Shown one piece after another: positions 58,806 through 64,000 of a stretch of DNA of 64,000 bases. The notes below the pieces were generated by a model. The model saw nothing but the letters and a program-made list of their open reading frames with translations. It had not been told where the DNA came from and did no database searches. Where the stretch lies: positions 1,426,001-1,490,000 of the forward strand of contig CAVVVC010000001.1 of assembly GCA_963751595.1 (NCBI GenBank). Direction: 5' to 3'. The first letter of the stretch is position 1, and every line of letters begins with the position of its first letter. This DNA comes from JAHEGP01 sp963751595. GTDB lineage: Bacteria; Pseudomonadota; Gammaproteobacteria; Pseudomonadales; JAHEGP01. Made by a program: the position numbers and the translations under genes.

Positions 58806-61382
58806 ATGGCAAGCAAGCAAGCAGCGAAGCCCGATCAACACACGCCGATGATGCAGCAATATCTCAGCATCAAATCCGAGCACCCTGATGAGTTGGTGTT
58901 TTACCGGATGGGCGACTTCTACGAGCTGTTTTACGACGATGCGAAACGCGCTGCCCAACTCCTCGATATCACCCTGACCGCCCGGGGCCAGTCAGCCGGG
59001 CAACCTATTCCCATGGCGGGCATTCCCTATCATAGTGCCGATGGCTACCTGGCAAAACTGGTGCGCGCGGGGGTGTCGGTGGCGATCTGCGAGCAGATCG
59101 GTGATCCCCAGGCCAGTAAGGGGCCGGTGGAGCGCAAGGTGGTTCGCATCGTCACCCCGGGCACCGTAAGCGATGAGGCCCTGCTCCATGAGCGCCGGGA
59201 CAACCTGCTGGTTGCGCTGCACGCCCACAACACGGTCTACGGTATTGCGAGTCTCGATATCGGCAGTGGGCGTTTTGTCGTCTCCCAGGCCGCTTCGGAA
59301 GCAGACCTGCTGGCCGAGCTGCAACGCCTGTCACCGGCGGAGATTCTCTACAACGAATACACCATCGCCGAGAGCCTGGTTGCAGGTTACTCCGGGTCCC
59401 GGCGACGCCCGCCCTGGGAGTTCGACGCCGACAGCGCGGCGCACCTGCTCAACCAGCAGTTTGGCAGCAAGGACCTCCAGGGTTTTGGTTGCACCCACCT
59501 GCCGATCGCGATCCAGGCCGCGGGCTGCCTGTTGCAGTACGTGCAGCAAACCCAGCGCAGCGCCCTGCCCCATGTTCGCGGCCTGAGTACCGAGAACCGG
59601 GAAGAAAGCCTGCACATGGATGCAGCGACCCGGCGCAACCTGGAGTTGGATGTCAATCTGACCGGTGGCTCTGAACATACCCTGACCTGGGTAATGGATC
59701 GCACCCGCACCGCCATGGGCAGCCGAATGCTGCGCCGTTGGCTCAACCGCCCCCTGCGTCAAACGGGTCTGCTGGAGGCAAGGCAGGACGCGGTAGCCGG
59801 TTTTCTCGAGAATCCGAAGCTGGATACCCTGCAGGAAACCCTGCATACCATTGGTGATATGGAGCGCATACTGGCCAGGGTCGCGCTGCGCTCAGCCCGG
59901 CCCCGGGACCTGGCGCGGCTCAGCGTATCACTGGCGACCTTGCCCGAATTGCGCCGGCAACTCTCCTCCCTGCAGTGCCAGCATGTGCAGCAACTGGCAG
60001 ACCAGGCCGGCGAGTTCCCCGGGTTGGCAGCAATGCTCGCCCGGGCCATCGTCGACAATCCCCCCATGGTAATCCGCGACGGTGGCGTGTTGCGGGACGG
60101 CTTTGACCCCGAACTCGATGAACTGCGGGCTTTGGGCACCAACGCCAGCGACTTCCTGTTGCAGCTCGAGGCGCGGGAACGCGAGCGAAGCGGCATTCCC
60201 ACCCTGAAAGTCGGCTATAACCGGGTGCATGGCTACTACATCGAGATCAGCAGAGGCCAGGCCGATAAAGCGCCGGTTGAATACGTTCGCCGCCAAACGC
60301 TGAAAAACGTCGAGCGTTTCATCACCCCGGAACTCAAGCAATTCGAGGACAAGGCGCTATCGGCGCGTTCCCGGGCCCTGAGTCGGGAGAAATTGCTCTA
60401 CGACGACCTGCTGGAAAAAATCAACCAGGAGCTCGCCCCACTGCAAACCTGTGCGGCGGCAGTCGCGGAGCTGGACCTCCTCGCCAATCTGGCGGAACGG
60501 GCAGAGAGCCTGCGCCTGGTTCGCCCGAGCTTGAGCGAGCAGCCAGGACTTACCATCAGCGAGGGCCGGCACCTGGTGGTGGAGCAGGTGCTCGATGACC
60601 CGTTTATCCCCAACGACACCCTCCTCCACGACGGCCGCCGCATGCTGGTGGTCACCGGCCCCAATATGGGGGGTAAATCAACCTATATGCGCCAGACTGC
60701 GCTGATCGTGATCCTTGCGCAAATCGGCAGTTTCGTGCCCGCGGGAGAAGCGAGGGTCGGGATATTTGACCGCATCTTTACCCGCATCGGCTCCGCCGAC
60801 GACCTGGCCGGGGGTCGCTCGACCTTCATGGTGGAAATGACAGAAACCGCCAACATACTTCACAACGCCAGCGCCAATAGCCTGGTACTGATGGATGAGG
60901 TTGGACGGGGCACCAGCACCTTCGACGGTCTCGCCCTGGCCTGGGCCTGTGCCCGCCACCTGGCCACCGAGGTCCGCGCCTTTACCCTGTTCGCGACCCA
61001 CTATTTCGAGCTCACTGAACTTGCGGCTGAGTTAGCCGCCGTCAGCAATGTCCACCTGGATGCCACCGAACACAACGACAGCATCATTTTTCTCCATAGT
61101 ATTCAGGAAGGGCCGGCCAACAAGAGTTATGGCATCCAGGTAGCGCGGCTGGCCGGTATTCCAGCGACCGTACTCGGCGCTGCCAGGCAAATGTTGCAGC
61201 AACTTGAAAACGACAATGGCGATGTTTCTCTGCCCAGCTCTCCTGCCCCGGTGCAGAACGAACTGTTCGCCGAACCTCACCCGGCGCTCACCCTTCTGGA
61301 ATCGCTGCAGCCCGACCAGCTGACGCCACGCCAGGCAATAAACATCATCTACGATTTGGTGGAAAAAATTAAATCCAACTAA
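58806..61382 (+). CDS. mutS: DNA mismatch repair protein MutS
   Basis: MutS recognises mismatches and short loops and starts methyl-directed repair with MutL. The 858-aa protein has the mismatch-binding Phe-x-Glu region (RMGDFYELFYDD near residue 40), the connector and lever domains, and the ATPase with Walker A GPNMGGKSTYMRQ (about 617), LVLMDEVGRGTSTFDG (about 695) and ATHYFELTELA. The C-terminal tetramer helix region is present, so it is full length. fdxA follows after 82 bases. Confidence 0.97.
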   Translation: MASKQAAKPDQHTPMMQQYLSIKSEHPDELVFYRMGDFYELFYDDAKRAAQLLDITLTARGQSAGQPIPMAGIPYHSADGYLAKLVRAGVSVAICEQIGDPQASKGPVERKVVRIVTPGTVSDEALLHERRDNLLVALHAHNTVYGIASLDIGSGRFVVSQAASEADLLAELQRLSPAEILYNEYTIAESLVAGYSGSRRRPPWEFDADSAAHLLNQQFGSKDLQGFGCTHLPIAIQAAGCLLQYVQQTQRSALPHVRGLSTENREESLHMDAATRRNLELDVNLTGGSEHTLTWVMDRTRTAMGSRMLRRWLNRPLRQTGLLEARQDAVAGFLENPKLDTLQETLHTIGDMERILARVALRSARPRDLARLSVSLATLPELRRQLSSLQCQHVQQLADQAGEFPGLAAMLARAIVDNPPMVIRDGGVLRDGFDPELDELRALGTNASDFLLQLEARERERSGIPTLKVGYNRVHGYYIEISRGQADKAPVEYVRRQTLKNVERFITPELKQFEDKALSARSRALSREKLLYDDLLEKINQELAPLQTCAAAVAELDLLANLAERAESLRLVRPSLSEQPGLTISEGRHLVVEQVLDDPFIPNDTLLHDGRRMLVVTGPNMGGKSTYMRQTALIVILAQIGSFVPAGEARVGIFDRIFTRIGSADDLAGGRSTFMVEMTETANILHNASANSLVLMDEVGRGTSTFDGLALAWACARHLATEVRAFTLFATHYFELTELAAELAAVSNVHLDATEHNDSIIFLHSIQEGPANKSYGIQVARLAGIPATVLGAARQMLQQLENDNGDVSLPSSPAPVQNELFAEPHPALTLLESLQPDQLTPRQAINIIYDLVEKIKSN

Positions 61383-61464
61383 TCCAATCCCCGGTACTCA
61401 ACATCAGAAGCAAAAATGCTAAACTTACGCGCAAATTTTTTGACACCCATACGAGGCTTGATCA

Positions 61465-61788
61465 ATGACCTTTGTTGTTGGCGAAAACTGTATCAAATGC
61501 AAACATACGGACTGCGTTGAAGTCTGCCCGGTCGATTGCTTTTACGAAGGCCCCAATTTCCTGGTCATTCATCCCGACGAGTGCATTGACTGCGCCCTGT
61601 GCGAGCCGGAATGCCCTGTGGATGCAATTTTTTCTGAAGATGAGTTGCCCGAAGATCAGCAGGTTTTCCTCGAACTCAACGCCGAACTTGCCGAAACCTG
61701 GCCGTGCATTACCGAGAAAAAGGAAGCTCTCGCCGATGCTGAAGAGTGGGATGGCGTGCCCGACAAACTGCAGTACCTCGAACGCTAG
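61465..61788 (+). CDS. fdxA: Seven-iron ferredoxin
   Basis: This 107-aa ferredoxin carries a 3Fe-4S and a 4Fe-4S centre. The N-terminal cysteines are in CIKCKHTDCVEVCPVDC, where an Asp replaces one position of the 3Fe cluster pattern, and the second set is in CIDCALCEPECP near residues 40-50. It has the long acidic C-terminal tail of the Azotobacter FdI type. It lies between mutS and rpoS, as in Pseudomonas, and ends at a clear terminator. Confidence 0.94.
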   Translation: MTFVVGENCIKCKHTDCVEVCPVDCFYEGPNFLVIHPDECIDCALCEPECPVDAIFSEDELPEDQQVFLELNAELAETWPCITEKKEALADAEEWDGVPDKLQYLER

Positions 61789-61809
61789 ACACCCTGTCCC
61801 GATTGCTGA

Positions 61810-61835
61810 AAAGGCGACGCAGGGTCGCCTTTTTT
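61810..61835 (+). terminator. fdxA terminator
   Basis: GGCGAC (61813-61818) and GTCGCC (61824-61829) form a stem with a five-base loop, flanked by an A run and six T. It lies 25 bases after the fdxA stop. The A run in front allows it to work for the opposite strand too. Confidence 0.88.
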
Positions 61836-61850
61836 ATTGCTAAGCGTATA

Positions 61851-61935
61851 CCCCTTGGAGCAAGCCGCAGCGGCAAGGGGCGGTTCTGCTGCAACCTCCG
61901 TGCCACCGTCCCATTCCATGCGCCCCGGGGACGGT
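61851..61935. other. Structured intergenic block between fdxA and rpoS terminators
   Basis: Three stems are packed here: CCCCTT/AAGGGG with an inner GCCG/CGGC (61851-61880), GGTT/AACC (61882-61896) and ACCGTCCC/GGGACGGT (61905-61935). Two unpaired GGA motifs occur on each strand, in a bulge or in loops. The block lies between two terminators at the place where Pseudomonas has rsmZ. No GacA upstream site (TGTAAG-N6-CTTACA) or clear promoter is seen, so an expressed RNA is only a possibility. Confidence 0.35.
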
Positions 61936-61965
61936 AGGATAGCCCACTCAAACAATGCCCGACAC

Positions 61966-61990
61966 AAAAAACCCGGGGAGCTATCCCGGG
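61966..61990 (-). terminator. rpoS terminator
   Basis: On the minus strand CCCGGG (61985-61990) and CCCGGG (61972-61977) form a stem with a seven-base loop, followed by a T run (the A run 61965-61971 on plus). It is 58 bases after the rpoS stop. Confidence 0.82.
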
Positions 61991-62047
61991 CTTTTCGATA
62001 TCCCTTGAGTTGCGGGTAAATCCTAGTTCACCGCAAGCAGCACTGAC

Positions 62048-63028
62048 TCAGCTGAAAATGGCATCACTGGAAAGCCCCTGGCGTTCCATGATTTCCCGCA
62101 GGCGCTTTAACGCTTCAACCTGGATTTGCCTGACCCGCTCCCGGGTAAGCCCGATCTCAAGACCCACTTCTTCCAGCGTGCTGGGTTCGTATCCCCGCAA
62201 GCCGAAGCGTCGGGCAATGACTTCTCGCTGCTTTTCGGTGAGTTCTTCCAGCCATGAACCAATACTGTCGTTCATGTTGGTATCCTGTAACAGCTCGGCC
62301 GGATCAGAAGCCTGCTCGTCGGCGATGGTATCCAGCACCGATTTGTCCGAGTCTGGACCCACCGGTGTATCCACCGAGGTTACGCGTTCGTTCAAACCCA
62401 GCAGTCGCTTGACCTCATCGACGGGTTTATCAACCATCTGCGCAATATCTTCCGGGGTCGGCTCGTGGTCGAGTCGCTGGGTCAGTTCCCGGGCCGCACG
62501 CAGGTAGACATTGAGTTCTTTGACAACGTGAATCGGCAATCGAATGGTGCGGGTCTGGTTCATTATCGCGCGTTCGATAGTTTGCCTGATCCACCAGGTG
62601 GCGTAGGTGGAAAAGCGGAATCCGCGTTCGGGATCGAATTTCTCGACAGCCCGGATCAGGCCAAGATTGCCCTCTTCAATCAGGTCCAGTAAAGTCAAGC
62701 CTCGGTTGATGTAGCGACGCGCTATCTTGACCACCAGGCGCAGGTTACTCTCGATCATACGCTGGCGACCTGCCTCCTCACCCCGCTGCGCCATTCGCGA
62801 GAACAGTACTTCCTCTTCGGGCGTCAGCAGCGGCGAAAAACCAATCTCGTTCAAATACAGTTGGGTAGCGTCGAGGGTTTTTTCGAAGCGCTCTGTCAGC
62901 GCGCTGTCATCCTCACTCTCAAGGTCAACGACCGACTTGGCGTTGGCATCATCGACATCTGCTCCGGCAAGCAGGCCGTCCGTTTTGGCTTTCGCCGGGC
63001 GCTTAACTCCTTGTCGTTGTCTTTCCAT
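62048..63028 (-). CDS. rpoS: RNA polymerase sigma factor RpoS
   Basis: RpoS is the stationary-phase and general stress sigma factor. The 326-aa protein has region 1.2/2 with MIESNLRLVVKIARRYINRGLTLLDLIEEGNLGLIRAVEKFDPERGFRFSTYATWWIR in order, cut here to its 2.1-2.4 cores (NLRLVVKIARRY, EEGNLGLIRAVEKFD, FSTYATWWIRQTIERA). Region 3 follows, then region 4.2 LEEVGLEIGLTRERVRQIQ near residue 285. It starts 46 bases after nlpD, the usual arrangement, where a promoter often lies inside nlpD. Confidence 0.97.
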   Translation of the reverse strand: MERQRQGVKRPAKAKTDGLLAGADVDDANAKSVVDLESEDDSALTERFEKTLDATQLYLNEIGFSPLLTPEEEVLFSRMAQRGEEAGRQRMIESNLRLVVKIARRYINRGLTLLDLIEEGNLGLIRAVEKFDPERGFRFSTYATWWIRQTIERAIMNQTRTIRLPIHVVKELNVYLRAARELTQRLDHEPTPEDIAQMVDKPVDEVKRLLGLNERVTSVDTPVGPDSDKSVLDTIADEQASDPAELLQDTNMNDSIGSWLEELTEKQREVIARRFGLRGYEPSTLEEVGLEIGLTRERVRQIQVEALKRLREIMERQGLSSDAIFS

Positions 63029-63074
63029 TCATTCAACCCCACTCGTAAACAATTGTCTCAGCGCGCCACCGGTG

Positions 63075-63818
63075 TCAGCGACGCGGTAATAAAGTACGTG
63101 GATCGACGGTCTTCCCGTCCCGCCGGATTTCAAAGTGCAGCATTGCCTGGCCGCCTTTGGTCCCCATTCTGGCAATCTGCTGGCCTCGTCTGACGCTATC
63201 GCCCTCTTTGACGGATGCGCTTTTATTGTAAGCGTAGGCGCTGAGATAATGGGCATCATGCTTGACGATAATGAGCAAACCGTACGCCTCCAGCCCTTTC
63301 CCAGCATAAACCACTTTCCCGGATTTGGCCACCGTCACAGGCTGACCCGATTTTCCTTGAATATCAATACCCTTATGCAGCTTTCCTGAGCCAGAATAGA
63401 CCCGCGAAACCCGTCCCTCGGCGGGCCAGCGCCAGGACTCCCCTGTGGCCGGGCTTACGCCCGCTGCAGCAGCGCTGGAGCGCCGGGGACTGGGCGTGGC
63501 GGGTTTCACCGCCGGCGGTGCCGATGCTGTCGCTGGCGCCCGCAAGCGCAGGCGATCGCCAGGGTGGATCACGTAGGGGCTGCCAAGGCCGTTCGCCCGC
63601 GCAAGACTGCGAAAATCGAGGCCGTAGTTCCAGGCGATCGAATACAGGGAGTCCCCCGGTTGCACCACGTACACACCGCTGCGATTGAGCTGGCCCGCGC
63701 TTTGCTCCACCACCTGCACCGTTGCGGGGTTGTGGCCGCAGCCGGCCAACATCAGCACTACCAGCCCAAGCAAGAACCTCGACACCAGACAGGATTTGAT
63801 GCATGTTCTGAGAATCAC
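63075..63818 (-). CDS. nlpD: NlpD-type lipoprotein with LysM and LytM domains
   Basis: NlpD activates the amidase AmiC for septal peptidoglycan splitting. The 247-aa protein has a lipobox ending LVVLMLAGC (about residue 27), a LysM domain (VYVVQPGDSLYSIAWNYG near 50) and a C-terminal LytM domain. The LytM site keeps HKGID but has MLHFEIR in place of HLHFEIR, so one catalytic His is missing and it should be an activator, not a peptidase. It is upstream of rpoS, as in most gammaproteobacteria. Confidence 0.93.
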   Translation of the reverse strand: MILRTCIKSCLVSRFLLGLVVLMLAGCGHNPATVQVVEQSAGQLNRSGVYVVQPGDSLYSIAWNYGLDFRSLARANGLGSPYVIHPGDRLRLRAPATASAPPAVKPATPSPRRSSAAAAGVSPATGESWRWPAEGRVSRVYSGSGKLHKGIDIQGKSGQPVTVAKSGKVVYAGKGLEAYGLLIIVKHDAHYLSAYAYNKSASVKEGDSVRRGQQIARMGTKGGQAMLHFEIRRDGKTVDPRTLLPRR

Positions 63819-63858
63819 CTGTAACCGGGCTCCCTGGCACCAGCGCCGTTTGCTCAGT

Positions 63859-64000
63859 TCATTGTCGACTTGGTGCGGATAGTCTCTCCAGACCCAAAAC
63901 CAACGCTACCCCGAATGCCGCCAACAATACGCTAAACAGGAACTGGGGTTCCTGTCCCGTGACCCTGGCAAACTCCATTGGCAGCACATTGACCTGCTCC
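63859..64000 (-). CDS. C-terminal end of an unidentified membrane protein
   Basis: An open frame enters from the right edge and ends at 63859. The visible 46 residues include MEFARVTGQEPQFLFSVLLA and a hydrophobic stretch ending LVLGLERLSAPSRQ, so the last part is probably a membrane helix with a basic tail. It lies 40 bases upstream of nlpD on the same strand. I cannot name the family from this fragment. Confidence 0.5.
   Translation of the reverse strand, partial: EQVNVLPMEFARVTGQEPQFLFSVLLAAFGVALVLGLERLSAPSRQ

Noticed and set aside
61836..61964. Definite rsmZ gene
   Set aside because: Position fits, but I find no GacA upstream site and too few GGA motifs to name it.

Overview
The window is a gene-dense (roughly 57-60 % GC by eye), bacterial chromosomal segment with short intergenic spaces and many translationally coupled genes. 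Gene content and order point to a marine-type gammaproteobacterium related to the Pseudomonas/Cellvibrionales lineages. Supporting signs are a complete Na+-pumping NADH:quinone reductase operon with apbE and nqrM, the comEC-exbB-exbD-lpxK-kdsB-murB block, lolCDE, gap-mfd-csiV-mtiP, lexA-topA, rnd-recR-ybaB-dnaX-ffs, and mutS-fdxA-rpoS-nlpD. I see no rRNA, tRNA, CRISPR array, prophage or transposase gene. The species is not determined.

Layout. 1-15.1 kb (almost all minus strand): 5' part of uvrC, the gacA/uvrY response regulator, alkB, murB, kdsB, lpxK, msbA, an ExbD/ExbB pair, comEC, then lolE-lolD-lolC; one DUF2062 gene is on plus. 15.3-17.6 kb (plus): a small secreted protein, a divergent DAHP-synthase-like enzyme and a glycerophosphodiester phosphodiesterase. 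17.6-26.5 kb (minus): nqrABCDEF-apbE-nqrM and a long-form GAPDH. 26.7-33.1 kb: mfd, csiV, mtiP, a DUF6763 gene and lexA with twin LexA boxes. 33.3-41.5 kb: a 20-bp tandem repeat array, two small genes, topA, a membrane-anchored unknown, a universal stress gene, tatD, a glutaredoxin-like gene and amtB. 41.9-50.4 kb: an RlmB-type methyltransferase, a CoxE-like VWA/MoxR ATPase pair, ycgN-ycgL-rnd-recR-ybaB-dnaX and the 4.5S SRP RNA. 50.6-58.6 kb: an aldehyde dehydrogenase, slyD, a cold-shock gene, the helicases dbpA and rhlE, dinB and a MenA-like prenyltransferase. 58.8-64 kb: mutS, fdxA, then rpoS and nlpD on minus.

How the genes work together. Most are housekeeping: envelope building (murB, kdsB, lpxK, msbA, lolCDE, nlpD), genome maintenance (uvrC, alkB, mfd, lexA, topA, recR, dnaX, dinB, mutS), respiration (nqr) and stress or global regulation (gacA, rpoS, usp, csp).

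The less ordinary signals are mostly non-coding. (i) Two inverted copies of a ~215-bp MITE-like element, about 91 % identical by my manual alignment, each supply the stop codon of the neighbouring gene (gacA and amtB); one separates gacA from uvrC. (ii) dnaX carries an in-frame A AAA AAG slippery heptamer with an upstream SD-like motif and a strong downstream hairpin, predicting a short gamma-like product. (iii) The tatD-grx gap holds three hairpins with GGA in the loop, one matching the CsrA/RsmA consensus. (iv) A multi-hairpin stretch lies between the fdxA and rpoS terminators, where Pseudomonas keeps rsmZ. (v) A 20-bp tandem array follows the 83-aa gene near lexA. (vi) Paired inverted-repeat operators precede the aldehyde dehydrogenase. 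(vii) A hairpin covers the comEC ribosome-binding region. I found no clearly new multi-gene system; these elements are the best leads.
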